64,000 bases of DNA from Tillus elongatus. Its lineage: Eukaryota > Arthropoda > Insecta > Coleoptera > Cleridae. The stretch spans positions 192,724,916 to 192,788,915 of the forward strand of contig OZ023262.1 in NCBI GenBank assembly GCA_964006375.1, read 5' to 3'. Made by a program: the position numbers and the translations under genes. The first letter of the stretch is position 1, and the number at the start of each line of letters is the position of its first letter. A model generated the notes under the pieces. It did not search any database, was not told the DNA's origin, and saw nothing but the letters and a program-made list of their open reading frames with translations. Positions 1 to 14,656 of the stretch are shown here, piece by piece.

Positions 1-15
1 TTTTCTTTAAATAAA

Positions 16-1219
<1,204 letters not shown>

Positions 1220-1787
1220 TTTAATTGAGCAGGTTATGCACACAATTTATGGCGTTTCAGGAAATTAAAAATATACACCCGTAACTGAAAATAATGTGCT
1301 AACATCGTTAGATTTTACACCGCATCATCACGTTAAATTTTACAATATCGAACATATGATTTCCCATAGATGCAGGCTTTAATTCAATCGATAATTGGCA
1401 ATTATTAGAGAAACGATCACGTTAGCTTATGTAACTGTTGTTAATTCGTTAATTTTAGCATAAGGATAATCAAAAAACTTTCAGCACTTTAGGGTAAATT
1501 CCAATTAGATATAACATGACCTGATGACCCGTAAATCACAAAGTTACAGATCCGAACGAAATTAAATCGCTTCTACCTACCTACTCGTTATCAAATTACG
1601 CTATCACGGTCGTTTTACGAAGGTGTGCATAAGCAGGACGTAGGTGTTTCTAAAGCGTAATATACGGTTTTTATCTTCTTTTCATCTCGTTTACTTTCCT
1701 TTGTTACACAGGCTTGCCGGTAGATATGATAATCAGTAGTATGTGTCATTCTACAGGGTGTTAATTAAAGCGTGATTTCATTAAAGA
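1220..1787. other. no gene seen; AT-rich spacer
   Basis: No coding signal. The only notable motif is TACAGGGTGTT near 1753, a string that recurs at transposon ends elsewhere in the window and may mark a decayed terminus. Confidence 0.5.
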
Positions 1788-1930
1788 AGAAAATCAAACG
1801 ACACATTTTTAGTGGATTTTCTTTTTAAAAAATGCACTAATGGGGAAATCCCGACTTTTGAATTTTGAAAAATTTCTTTGAATAATGAATGCGAACTAGC
1901 ACCCCGAGAACCCTTATCCGGGGTCAGTTT

Positions 1931-2003
<73 letters not shown>

Positions 2004-2004
2004 T

Positions 2005-2092
<88 letters not shown>
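1788..2092 (+). repeat. TAM repeat, L module plus (TA)n
   Basis: L module with its terminal hairpin (TTAGTGGATTTT facing AAAATGCACTAA), then ACCCTTATCCGGGGTCAGTT, then (TA)n from 1933 to 2092 with a GATAGATA interruption near 2000. The copy stops at the Penelope-like element that starts at 2093, where M1 would be expected. M1-type sequence resumes at 3797 on the other side of that element. Confidence 0.85.
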
Positions 2093-2095
<3 letters not shown>

Positions 2096-2170
2096 CGGAA
2101 ACATTTCCGCAGTCTTTAATGTGAGACATACTTGGTTATCGGGTTGAACTGCGTCCAGAATTTATGAAAA

Positions 2171-2210
2171 CTCGACGTTTCGGCTCCTGTTTTGAAGCCA
2201 TTTTCAAGAG
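2171..2210 (-). ncRNA. hammerhead-like core in Penelope terminus
   Basis: On the minus strand: CTTGAAAATGGCTTC, a short loop, GGAGCC, then GAAACGTC. GGCT/AGCC could be stem II, GAAACGTC has the GAAA box, a tiny stem III and a C at the cleavage position. The first box is degenerate against CUGANGA. Hammerhead motifs are known in Penelope-like elements. Activity here is doubtful because the core is changed. Confidence 0.4.
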
Positions 2211-2558
2211 GTAAAGGAAATATGTAAGGACACTCTAAGGCCTCAATCTGTCTACTCCTTAGAGCGGTGGACAAAGGAAGGTTGGATTGTGATCTGCCTA
2301 CTCCCCAAATCTCGCCGGAGATCGTCTGTGAGGTCTCAGTGTGTTCAACCCTAGGCCTCAGAGAGATCTGGCAATTCGATGCAAGTCTTGTCTTATATAT
2401 GTCGTTCCGTCTACCTGCTTCGTTATCAGTGAAAGTAGTAGGGTCACGGTCAATTAAGTGGGGGACTTTGGTCACGATACTTAGAGGATGAGGAGGATTA
2501 AGAGGGTTACCGGCATTTGTTGAGACAGATAATGGGGAAATAAACTTGTCTGTGGAAT

Positions 2559-2940
2559 TTATTTTCTTTTTTGTATTTGTAATGAAGATATAATAGGTTT
2601 CCAAGTAGGCGGAAGGTGAAGACCATCACCTCTCTTATTTAAACAATCGGAACGTTTTTCAATCTCGTTTGCTTTGCGGATAATTCTCGTTTTGAAGTTG
2701 TAAACCGGTGCTATTGTTTTGACATTATCGAAGTATATTTTGTGTCCTGTATGAATATGATGCATGGCCAGCGCCGATGAGGGGTCGGATTTTCTAACTG
2801 CGAGGGTGTGCTCATATATTCTATTGTGGATGCGTCTATTTGTTTGTCCTACATAAGTTCGGGAACAGTCGGAACAAGGAATTTCGTAAACTCCGTGGGA
2901 TTCGTTTGGAATCGTATCCTTGGGAGTTTCTACCAGATTT
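2559..2940 (-). pseudogene. GIY-YIG endonuclease domain of the Penelope-like element
   Basis: Reads ETPKDTIPNESHGVYEIPC and then CSDCSRTYVGQTNRRIHNR. GVYEI and TYVGQTNRR are the GIY and YIG strands with the following catalytic Arg, and the CxxC before it matches the Penelope-type nuclease. It ends near WKPIISSLQIQKRK with a stop at 2559. An alternative frame stays open for 162 codons (2604-2116) with a Pro-rich sequence I do not recognise. It could be a C-terminal extension after a shift, or chance. The nuclease nicks the target DNA for priming in this family. It is linked to the RT of the same element, but in another frame. Confidence 0.82.
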
Positions 2941-3796
2941 GACAGTTTTTGCTCTGTTGTGAATACGGTTTTGATATTATGGGTTCTAAAAATTCGGCTG
3001 ATTTTGTCGGTGACACCTTTAATGTATGGTAAAAACGCTGTGTGTTCTTGTGTGGTCTCTGTCTATTATTGTTGTGGTGTTGTGGTTTGTTGTTGTGCGT
3101 TTCTAATGTTTCATAGTATGTGATTATTTCCGTATCCGTCTGTCTTAAAAAGTTTAATTCTGTCTGTTTGTTGTTGTTGTCCGTTAGTCTAAGGGATCGT
3201 GTTACTAGTGTTCGAACCACGGAATTTAGTTGCGATGGGTGATGGTGTGATTGGGCGTTAAGATAACGATTAGTGTGGGTTGGTTTTCGGTAGACAGTGT
3301 AAGAAAATCCTCTGACTGGGTTTTTAGTAATGCGCACATCTAAGAAACGCAAAGAAAAATTATTTTCTCTTTCCATGGTGAACTGGATTTGGGGGTTGAT
3401 GTTATTTAGGTAAGAAGGGAATTCGTTTATTGGTTCTTTACCGTGTGCCCAGACAGCGAAAATGTCATCAACGTATCTTAACCAACAGGTTGGTTTAAGT
3501 TGGAATGAATTGGGGGCTTCTGTCTCGAAGTTTTCCATGAATAGGTTAGCCAATGTTGAAGAGAGTGGTGAACCCATGGGAGCACCTTGAACTTGTTTGT
3601 AACATTTGTTTTGAAAAAGGAAATAAGTGTTAGATTTGCAGTGTTCTAGAAGAGCTAAGGTATCGTGGGAAATATTGTTTATTTTTGAGAATATCAAGGG
3701 TTTCAGATAGAGGTATATTAGTGAATAAGGAAACTATATCAAAGCTAACTAGGATGTCGTTTAGAGAAACGGTGTTGTTTTGAAGAAGGTCAATCA
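2930..3796 (-). pseudogene. Penelope-like reverse transcriptase (broken)
   Basis: Palm and fingers of a Penelope-like RT. The 3720-3790 stretch reads LVSFDIVSLFTNIPL, the motif carrying the first catalytic Asp, in one frame. The longest open frame (3697-2930, 255 codons, no ATG needed) carries QGAPMGSPLS (residues 37-46), the catalytic YVDD (75-78) and FLDV (118-121). These frames are joined by a shift near 3690. A second shift lies near 3045-3075, in a CAA/CAC-rich stretch: beyond it the frame that leads into the endonuclease reads FLPYIKGVTDKIS. At least two frameshifts make it a pseudogene although all RT motifs persist. The family makes cDNA from its own RNA in the nucleus. Confidence 0.85.
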
Positions 3797-5003
3797 CACC
3801 GATAACTCAAAAAATAAAGAGCCGATTTTGATCAAATTTGGTGAGTACTTTCCTGGAAAGTGGCTTGGATAAGTTCGTTAGCCAGGAAAATCGGCCCAGG
3901 TTTTCCCGAAAATTTTTGTGTTACTCTTTAAGAAAAAAGTATATCTACGGAAATAACAAAGTAAGGGCAACGAAAATTGGTACGCGTGTTTTATTGTCAA
4001 GAATTAACCATGTGCCAAAATTTATTTCTGTAAGTTCAAAGACAAAAAAGTTATGGGTAGTTAAAGAAAAAAAAAAGTGTTCCTCAAAACGTTAGAGTCA
4101 CGATTTAAAACGTCAAAATTGGCAACATTTAGGCAAAAAACCTGAAAAAAATACGGATTATGTAAAGCAAATGCCGCAAGAAGAGTGTTCTGAAAACCCT
4201 TAAGTTTCAGCTTCAACCGTCACTCTCCTTCGTTTTACTAAAATATTTACGGAAAATTTATTTCAAATAGACGCTTTGGCAGTAGTTTTAGTTAGGTTTA
4301 TGGTTTAACATTCTATAATTTTGAGCTAATTTTCCCAACAAAAGTTCGTTAATGAGGAGACAGAGACTTTTTAGTTTTGAAAAGATTTCTTCAAATGAGC
4401 GCAAACTAGGCCCCCTAGAATCCATGCCCGGATTTACATTCAGTTTGTATCTGTTTACATATATACACGGTGACGAATTTCTACGGTAAAGCTCAATATA
4501 GCTTGTTATTATACAAGATGTGAGAAAAAATTGTACACGTTAATTATAGGGTGTTTTGAGCTGCATCTTAAAAATTATTTCGACAATTACAGGGTTGCCC
4601 ATAAGTCGTTGGTGATCCCTACATTTTATATTTTTTTGAACACCCTTATATTACTGCATTTTTTCATTTTTTATCGAAATATGATACATGTTTGTAAGAA
4701 AAAATCGAGACGCAGTAAGTGCGTTTTGGTAGCGAATTCTCATTAAATGGTTCAAATTTCAATAACTTAATTTGCCATTAACCTAAGGTTTGTTGGCTAG
4801 GCAACCAGTTTTCTCAGAAATATTTTAAGTTTATTTTCGGTAAATTTTTGTACATTTTCAAACAATAAGTTATTTTGATAAAATATGGTACATTGTTTCT
4901 ACTATATAGGCTATACCGGTAACCAGACTGATGGCTGCTTGCATTAGAGAGACATATTTACTATTAAAAATATTTTTATGAAAATTCACTTCGATAACGC
5001 ACT
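3797..5003 (+). repeat. TAM repeat (M1-M2-L'-M3-A)
   Basis: M1 (3797-4010) begins ACCGATAACTCAAAAAATA, M2 4020-4310, L' 4340-4440, M3 4450-4690 with CCATAAGTCGTTGGTGAT, A 4700-5003 with GCAGTAAGTGCG at one end and CGATAACGCAC at the other. It gives the M1 order that the copy at 16-1219 lacks. The A end stops abruptly at a T-run that joins the transposon remnant starting near 5004. The 85-codon frame at 3838-4095 shows no protein family. Confidence 0.82.
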
Positions 5004-6540
5004 TTTTTTTAATCAGTATTAATTGTAATGTCAACAAATAAAAAACAAAACATTTTTTCTAAACTGAACAGTACCATTTTCCTAGAAGAGGTGATTGAAA
5101 TGACCATCTTAAATATTATAAAATTTGATGTGTTTTGAAAAACAATTGCAGTATTTAGTAAACAACTTCTTAGTTGTCAATTTATTGACAAGGTAATTAT
5201 TTGTAGTTCTTAGTACGTATTGTTGATATACAATTTTAGTTTAAAATGGTTCGATTTACTAATAGTGAAGTGACAGACGTGCATTTTGTTATGGAATGGC
5301 TCACGGTAACGCTCAAGATGCAAGACGTATATATCATGAGCAATACCCTCAACGTGCAGTACCTGATGTATAAACATTTATAAGAATCCACGCACGAATT
5401 TCCAAAACAAGCAGTTTAAAGAGATCAAGAGTCGTCATAGTAAGACCCGCAACGGTAAGAACTGTTCTGATTCAGGAAGCTGTCCTAAATGAAATTGAAA
5501 GAAACCCTAAAGCTAGTACTTGAAAAATTGCGCAGGAATTAAACATTACCAATGTAACAGTGTGGCAAATTTGAAGAGACCAGCAGCTGTATCCTTATCA
5601 CAGGCAATCGGGGGAAACTTTATTGACGAGGGATTTGCCTGCGAGAGTAACTTTTGGCATTGGTTACGAATTAAAATAATGAGAAATCCAGGTTTCTTAA
5701 GTGAACTGGTGTTCACGGAGAAAGCTTGTTTTCCTCGAAATTCGATCGTGAACTTCTATACGTGGCAGAATGACGCACACGCCATGGTAGAAAATAATTT
5801 TCAGTCAATATTTGGGTTAAAATTGTGGGTAACCACCTCATTGGGTCTTATTTTCTTTCCCATAGACCTGATGGGGAACAATACCAAATGTTTTTAGAGC
5901 ACGTTGTACCTGAACTTTAGAGGAAGTTCCAATTAGGAAAAAATGTCGTATGTGGAACATACACAGCGGAGCTACACCACACTTAAGTCTAGTTGCGCGT
6001 ATATTTTTTAAAGCAAATTATTCTAATCGTTGGATTAGATGAGGAGGCCCACAACCATGGCCCTCTCGATCGCCCGAAATGAATCCTTTGAATTACTTCT
6101 TATGGGGAGATTTTAAATTATTAGTATACAAGACTCTCGTTCAAAATAACGATGACTTACGAAATAGAATAGTGGATTCTTATTTGATAATCGAAAACAC
6201 AGCAGGTATTTTCGACAGAGGCCTTAAGATTTATATTCATTCGTCTGAACATTGAATTCCGGTCTCTAACGAAAATATCTGCCGTATTATTGATTAGCAA
6301 ACAAAACAGTTCATATTGGAGCCAAAGGTAATTATTTCCAGCACCTATTGTAGGAAAATGTTACGGTTCAGTTTAAGAAAAAATATTATTTATATTAATA
6401 AAAAAAATTGTTGTCTATTTTTCTCGATTGAATCGAAAAATATCAAGACATATCTTTTGTTTGGAATTAAATGATATATCAGAAAAATGTATTACATTTT
6501 TTTATAGTGTACTTTTTTCTTCTTTAATTAAACCAGCCTG
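5004..6540 (+). mobile_element. mariner-like DNA transposon remnant, right end intact
   Basis: Transposase remnant (5246-6257) with subterminal inverted repeats: 5050-5087 (TTTTTTCTAAACTGAACAGT) matches the reverse complement of about 6348-6384. The right end is CCAGCCTG followed by TA, the same terminal octamer as the element ending at 24898. The left terminus is gone, replaced by the end of a TAM A module. Inferred age is old, because reading frames are heavily broken. Confidence 0.65.
5246..6257 (+). pseudogene. mariner-like DDE transposase (decayed)
   Basis: Starts MVRFTNSEVTDVHFVYGMAH after a one-base repair near 5289, then GNAQDARRIYHEQYPQRAVP, the N-terminal helix-turn-helix typical of these insect transposases. 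Further segments: KIAQELNITNVTVW (5523 on), HPGFLSEL-like text near 5690, and the C-terminal WPSRSPEMNPLNYFLWGDFK (about 6058-6117), where the usual SPD...PLD carries E and N in place of acidic residues. At least five frame breaks or stops lie between. The 125-codon open frame at 5520-5897 is one surviving piece. It cannot encode an active enzyme. Confidence 0.7.
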
Positions 6541-7604
<1,064 letters not shown>

Positions 7605-8179
7605 CTTTTTTTAACTTGAATTTTAAGATTGAATGAATTTTATGAAAATACGCCAGAATGCCGTACTAGATAGACGCAAACTTATTATAAATTTTGACTA
7701 AATAATTTAATATACTTTACAATGTCTAAATGTAAGATACTATTCACGAGGATCTAATCTATCGTAGTTATATTCCTTCTACTAACACTATATTTTAGAC
7801 TATATTTAATTATCGTTGTTTCAATTACGTAATATTTTGCTGTATGCAAATCAATAATAATATTGCTTTAAGAAAGATAATATGGTCCTGGTGATAAAAT
7901 GAGCGATTACGCCTGTGATTCGAGAACAGCATAACTGTATGCTGAGTCCCACCCCTGGTGCGTTAAGCTGGAGCGATGTGACCAAGGTCAAATATTATAT
8001 TCTCGCAACATCAAAGGGCCGCCCTACAAGATTCAGTGCTGGGTCTTATTGTGCTGTGCTGCAAGTGTGGAATATAAAATAGCACAACGGGATTGCTTAT
8101 TCGGTCGTTTTAGACGAAGATAGTCGACAATTTCGTATTGAAGTTTCCCATTTAGATAGAGCGCCGAGGAATACGCACC
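7605..8179. other. no gene seen; approach to tandem array
   Basis: Unassigned. 7880-8130 is less AT-rich than its surroundings and may be a decayed SINE, but I find no convincing B box, tail or duplicated flank. Confidence 0.4.
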
Positions 8180-8735
8180 GACGAAGGACTGTTTATACGG
8201 ATGTATATAACGTCGAAAACCATTACACTATATATAATACACTATAATTCTTCTGATTCTGTATTAATGGCTGCCGACTCTGCTCCTTGATATACTAATT
8301 TTGTTTGTGTAGAATGCAGACGAAGGACTGTTTATACGGATGTATATAACGTCGAAAACCATTACACTATATATAATACACTATAATTCTTCTGATTCTG
8401 TATTAATGGCTGCCGACTCTGCTCCTTGATATACTAATTTTGTTTGTGTAGAATGCAGACGAAGGACTGTTTATACGGATGTATATAACGTCGAAAACCA
8501 TTACACTATATATAATACACTATAATTCTTCTGATTCTGTATTAATGGCTGCCGACTCTGCTCCTTGATATACTAATTTTGTTTGTGTAGAATGCAGACG
8601 AAGGACTGTTTATACGGATGTATATAACGTCGAAAACCATTACACTATATATAATACACTATAATTCTTCTGATTCTGTATTAATGACTGCCGACTCTGC
8701 TCCTTGATATACTAATTTTGTTTGTGTAGAATGCA
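8180..8735. repeat. four tandem 139-bp units, nearly identical
   Basis: Units start GACGAAGGACTGTTTATACG at 8180, 8319, 8458 and 8597, so the period is exactly 139 bp. I see one substitution among the four (ATGGCTG to ATGACTG in the last). Each unit contains ACTATATATAATACACTATA. No ORF or terminal repeat is conserved. The near identity implies recent expansion or homogenisation, unlike all other repeats here. A satellite or the core of an unknown element are both possible. Confidence 0.95.
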
Positions 8736-9989
8736 GGAGGTAAAAAAATAAAAATGTATAATATAGAACATAGCAAAAATATTATTTTTCCCCGGCAGGC
8801 GACAGTGCGCGTGCACGGGCGTACTTATAGAGGAGCCGCCCCTGCTTCATATGTTATATTAAATCTATTTTATTATGCCACAGCTTCGTTCCGTAAATAA
8901 GTTTTGTAGTTCTTCTCATTCCGGTTACGATCGGCACATTTTTAAACGCTATTTACAGCTGATGTCCACTGTACTCTTTAACATGAAAGCTTATCCTGAA
9001 ACAACCTAGTCACATTAGGCCAGGACTGCATTTGCTGACAGGAACGCTATATTGAAAGAAACATAGTACTGGTGACACATCTCCAGCATGACTGGAAAAT
9101 AATCTTTCTGTGCCAAGCAACTGCATTACTGGCCGATAGGAATAATAATAAAAGAGTAGTCCCACGTTGAGCAAGGATTCGTAGTTATTCTAGCTGATAA
9201 GAATACTCATAATATATCCATCCTTCTGTGACGCTAACTTTGTTAGAAAAACTATCATCAGGTATAAAAACCGTATTTCAAGGAATTGGGTTTTCCAGAT
9301 TGTACTTTTCAGTGCTCATCACAGGTTCGAGTCTTCACTTAAAGAACACTCGCTATATAATACATAAAGTAACAGGCTAGGTAAAATATTGTACAGTTTT
9401 ACAGAGGAACATATCTGGGACAGCAACATTACCAAGTGGAGCGCCATCTGCGCTCACGGGCAGGGAATCCACAAAAAAATCAACAAAATGTACGTATGCG
9501 AGTGAGTATGCATAAAGGGAAACCATTGAATGGGGTAAGAAGAAGTTTTATTGGCGTAACCTGTAAACCTATGCACAATAAGCCAAAGGTTTAAGTGGTA
9601 TCTTGGGGGAGGGGAGGGAGGTGGGTAAAGCCGCGGACGACCCCGAGGGAGAAAAAAAATACGGTAAACCTACTTCGAAGCAGGTTGAACATGATGCTGA
9701 CAACAAAGTAGTCAACTGCCAGTTCTTTGGAAGGAGATACTTGACAGATACCAGTACATTACTTATAGAATTTTATAAGACATGTTCTACAAAGAGTATT
9801 AAAGATGCTCGCCCGTGACGATGCAATAAGGTAACTTAGGGCTACAAAAAGATGTGCAAAATATATAAAAAAATTAGTGGAAGAGAATACGTGTGAATCA
9901 ATATGAGAGGTAATCCATGCATCTGAACTGGTAAACTTTGTTACGAATATGCCAATGCCATAAAAAAATAAGGACAATAATTACTTACA
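8736..9989. other. no gene seen; contains Penelope-terminus scrap
   Basis: 9262-9345 (GGGTTTTCCAGATTGTACTT, AGTGCTCATCACAGGTTCGA) is a diverged copy of the terminus also seen at 31060-31125. GGAGCGCCATCTGCGCTCA at 9438 is a short palindromic string. The frame at 9603-9818 (Gly/Glu/Lys-rich start) matches nothing I know. Confidence 0.45.
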
Positions 9990-11280
9990 ATATATTCTAA
10001 GCAAACCATTGATGGAAGACTTTCATTGTCAACGATCAAACTTATGGCCATACGCAAATGATTAAGGCCTAGAATTATCGAGTCGGTGTTTCATCAAACA
10101 AATTTCTTGTTTTAAAAAGTACCTAAATTTATCGAACATAAATTAAAAATTTTACCACAAAAACTAGTCTGACTTTGCTGGCCAACGTACATATTCAAGC
10201 AATCTACACAAAAACTATACCAGACAAGATATAATTATTTACAGAAAGCTTATTGACAAAAATAAAAAATCTTTACATGAAAATGTCCAAATAATTTGTT
10301 TCATGAAAATACGCCATAGTTTACAATAAGTGGCCAAGTAATCTGGCATAAAAAATACATGAAAAACTTTTTTCGAACATTATTTTTTTTTAAATTACAC
10401 GAAAATTTGCTATACAAAGTTTTTTTTTACTAAAATTCGAAAACCTCTTTCCACGTGAATTCGCAAAGATTGTTTTACAATTTATACGAAAATTTGCTGA
10501 AAAATTCATAAAGTGAAAATTATACACCTAATCTGTAATTACTATTAAAAAAAATTTAAAAGTCAGGATGCAGCAAGTGCGTTATGGAAGTGAGTTTTTA
10601 TAAAAATGTCTCTTTAATACAATCAGTCATCAATTTGGTTACCGGTATAACCCACATAGTAGAAACAATGTGCCATTATTTTATCAAAATAACTTATTGT
10701 TTGATAGTGTACAAAAAATTTCCGAAAATAAACTTAAAATGATAGTTTCCTAGCCAACAAACCTTAGGTTAATAGCAAATTGAGTGATTGATATTTAAAG
10801 CATTTAATAAAAATTTGATACCAAAACGCACTTACTGCGTCTTGATTTTTTTTCTTACAAACATATTTAGATTAAAAATCCAATAAAATGAGGGTGTTGG
10901 AAAAAATTTGTAGGGACCACCAACGACTTATGGGCCACCCAGTGATTGTCAAAATAATTTAATAAGATGCTGCTCGAGATACCCTACAATTAACTTATAC
11001 ACTTTTTTCTCGTCTCTTGTATAATAATAATTATTCTTATCTTGAGCTTTGCCGTAGAAATGCGTCACCCTGTATATATGTAAACAGATAAAACTGAATG
11101 TAAACCCGGATATGGATTCTAGGGGGCCTAGTTTGCCCCCATTTAAAGAAATCTTTTTAAAATTCTAAAGTCGCGGACTATTCAATGACGAATTTTTTCT
11201 GCGAAAATTAGCTCAAATTTATAGACCATTACTTAACCATAAACTTAACTAAAACTACCACCAAAGGACGAGAGAAAGAA
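9990..11280 (-). repeat. TAM repeat, minus strand (A-M3-L'-start of M2)
   Basis: A at 10565-10853 (ATGCAGCAAGTGCGTTATGG ... ACGCACTTACTGCGTC), M3 10855-11080 with CCAACGACTTATGGGCCACC, L' 11085-11210, and AACCATAAACTTAACTAAAA (end of M2) at 11230-11280. The 9990-10555 part repeats GAAAATTTGC-type sequence shared with 28880-28990 and 61960-62060. Order is the exact reverse of the plus-strand copies. Confidence 0.78.
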
Positions 11281-11640
11281 AATAACTAACCTGTTGCATA
11301 TCAGCCCTTTTTGTAAAACTTCGATCATTTTTAGCTGTTAACAAAACATCACATACACTGTTTAGTCCACCCACTAACACTAACAAAGTCGAAAAGAATA
11401 ATTTGCACTTGTATATTAAAATTCCCAAACAAAACAAATAATATCTTGAATGAAATTGAAAACAGATAAACAATCTAATAACACACGCCAACTAATAAAA
11501 CTGTTACAGCGTGTAACTGACCTGCGCAATGATATCAAATGTTCCGTTGCCAGGGTAACGACTGAGCCATACTAGATCTCATACATAAACTAGTTTTTTA
11601 TCATTGTTATTAAAAACTGTCTGATTTAAAAATAAATGAT
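11281..11640. other. no gene seen
   Basis: Unique AT-rich sequence. The minus frame at 11255-11491 is hydrophobic but without family features or a conserved start context. Confidence 0.4.
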
Positions 11641-12210
<570 letters not shown>

Positions 12211-13269
12211 AAAATTTTAACCAATGTAAGTAAAGAAACATATAAGCGGGAAAATACCAATTTAACGTCTAATTGATAGTTTACTTTATAGTTGTAAAGT
12301 GGGTCTCTGACTAAAGGCGATTATTACCACTATTATTATTATTATTAAATACTCTCATTTTCAGAAATAACACTGGTATTTAAATCTGTCACTTTAAAGT
12401 TTCATTTCACATTTGTGAAACCAATTTATGAAAATGTAAATATGTGTACATAATCAAATTAACTATTTCCTACCCTTATTTGTACCAGAGTTAATATAAA
12501 TATTTAATATTTTCCCTCAAAAATTCGCTAAATAACCCCATAATCTGATCGGTTAATAGAATGAAAGTAACAAATGAATGAAATTTCTCTTGTTGATAAC
12601 GTAGGATCGTATTCTGTTTTTTCTAAAATTTTAATTGTCCTATTAAGTATGTTTCCAGCATTTGAAGTTATTTTTTACGCTCTATACAACCCGAATTCCA
12701 TAAGTTTGTATACCATGTTTTAATTGAATTTTTTGTTGGAGGTTCCTTGTTAAATACAATTGTAAATTTTCTTTGAGTTGTTGTATAAGATTTAGATTCA
12801 GCATAAAAGATTACACACTTAGCTTTTTTCACTTAAAGTAAACATTCTTTTTACAATAATTCACGTATCTGTGTTGTCATTAAACTAACTTGACGTTTGC
12901 AAGTGTTGCTGTCCTTAAATTCCAAAGTCAACTTTGCGAAACATTCCTTTTTTCGTAGATTTCAGATGAAAGGCAATATTTATTTTAAAAGCTTGTAAAA
13001 TCATCACTCTGTATAATAACCGTAACAAGTATGGAATTTTTGGAATAGGGGAAGATTGGGCTTTTAAACTCTGTATAAATATATAAATGTTCCATTTAAG
13101 ATTACAAAGTTGCTCTATCCTCGTTTTGTCATTTCCGTTTAAAGCGTAAGTGAGTATAAAAAGACAAATACCCAGAAACAAACTTATAAAAATAAGAAGA
13201 AGACTGGCGAAAACCGCATTTCTTTAGATCAATTATTTCAAAAGTTATATCAGTTTATAAAGGGTCAAA
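12211..13269. other. no gene seen
   Basis: AT-rich, no recognised repeat or coding region. A short ATT triplet run lies near 12330. The minus frame 12915-13181 has no family match. Confidence 0.4.
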
Positions 13270-13900
13270 ATATAATGGGACACCTGGTTTTTTAGTAAAC
13301 TAAAGGACCACAATGGTCGAAGCTGTAACTTAAGGCTTTGTAAAAACACACTTGTTACATTTATTTTACAACACCCGTTTTCATTTCAGGTTGTTCGTCT
13401 AAAAATTGCAAATTTTGACATTCCAAATCGCGACTTTAACGTTTGAAGAAGAACTATAAATTTTAAAAGTATTTTTTTTTGCTACTTCTTGACATTTTTG
13501 CGTTAAGAAAACCTAATATTTGTCTGCAATATACCACTTTGTTATCCACACGCAATATTTAGGTTTTGTGCGTTTCTCTGGTCATCTGTGGCACCCAAAA
13601 TTTTTATCTCTAAATGCTTATATATATATTTTTTCCTTTTAACTCAAAGATCTCACTTCAGCATGCGGAGTAAGTTTGATGGTGTAAACGTAAGTACCAC
13701 ATTTGGTTGCCAAGGCTTTGTTATGTTTGGAGTTATAAACATTTTCGGAAAGAAAACCAAAACATTTTTACGGAAAAGCTGGTCCGATTTTCCTGGCTAG
13801 TGAACTTATCCAAGCCACTTGCAAGAGGAAGGCACTCACCAAATTTGATCAAAATCTGCTGTTTTTTTTTTGAGATCGGTGTGATACATACATGCATACA
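13270..13900 (-). repeat. TAM repeat, minus strand (M2-M1)
   Basis: M2 13330-13600 (TTTTGACATTCCAAATCGCG, TTTCTCTGGTCATCTGTGGC, the last also at 63100) and M1 13671-13895 (GTCCGATTTTCCTGGCTAGT, ATCCAAGCCACTTGC). It runs into the palindrome at 13909. Confidence 0.75.
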
Positions 13901-13908
13901 TACATACA

Positions 13909-14160
<252 letters not shown>

Positions 14161-14656
14161 AAATAACAAAGCCAGGATCACCAAATATGGTGCGCATGTT
14201 TATTTTATAAAAGGTAAATTACACACCAAAGTTTAGATCTGTACGTTCAAAGGAAAAGAAGTTATAGGCTTTTAAAGAAAACATTTTGGTGATTGTTCTC
14301 TTACAACGCCAAAGTCGCGATTTGAGACGTCAAAATTGGCGAGTTTGAGGCAAAGAAACTGAAAGGAATATGGGTTATGTAGAGAAAATGTTGCAAAAAG
14401 AGTGTTTTGCAAACCTTTAAGGTTCAGCTTCAACCGTCATTGTCCTTCATTTTAGTAAAATATTTCCATAAAATGTATTACAAATAAACCCTCTCTGATG
14501 CTTAGTCGTTCACAAGTTTTTGCGAATTTTCGTAGGAAAAATCCACAAATGAGAAGAATGCGATTTTTGTATTTTGAACAAGTTTGTTCAAATGAGCGCG
14601 AACTAGGCCCCCTAGAACCCACATGCAGCGTTAGTTTTAGTTTTTATCTGTTTTCA
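14161..14656 (+). repeat. TAM repeat (M1 tail-M2-L')
   Basis: AAATAACAAAGCCAGGATCA (M1), M2 14240-14490 with GACGTCAAAATTGGCGAG, L' 14515-14650 with CAAATGAGCGCGAACTAGG. It is cut by the SINE that starts at 14657, where M3 should begin. Confidence 0.8.

Larger units (their letters stand above)
2093..3796 (-). mobile_element. Penelope-like element, 5'-truncated (RT + GIY-YIG EN)
   Basis: Retroelement read right to left: reverse transcriptase (3796-2930), GIY-YIG endonuclease (about 2940-2559), a further stretch that stays open in another frame to 2116, and a terminal segment with CTCTTGAAAATGG and GCCGAAACGTCG typical of Penelope-like ends. RT followed by GIY-YIG is the defining order of the group. 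The upstream boundary abuts TAM M1 sequence at 3797, so the N-terminal part of the ORF is missing. The element lies exactly between a TAM L-(TA)n half (1788-2092) and a TAM M1 half (3797 on), which suggests insertion at or in the (TA)n tract of a TAM copy. Confidence 0.8.

Noticed and set aside
2116..2604. Independent 162-codon gene overlapping the Penelope nuclease
   Set aside because: It begins inside the nuclease and ends in the element's terminus. Noted as a possible frame-shifted extension only.
7880..8130. Another SINE
   Set aside because: Less AT-rich and with a GATTCGAGAAC string, but no A box at the right distance, no tail and no second copy.
8180..8735. CRISPR array
   Set aside because: Units are contiguous 139-bp repeats without spacers, in a eukaryotic context.
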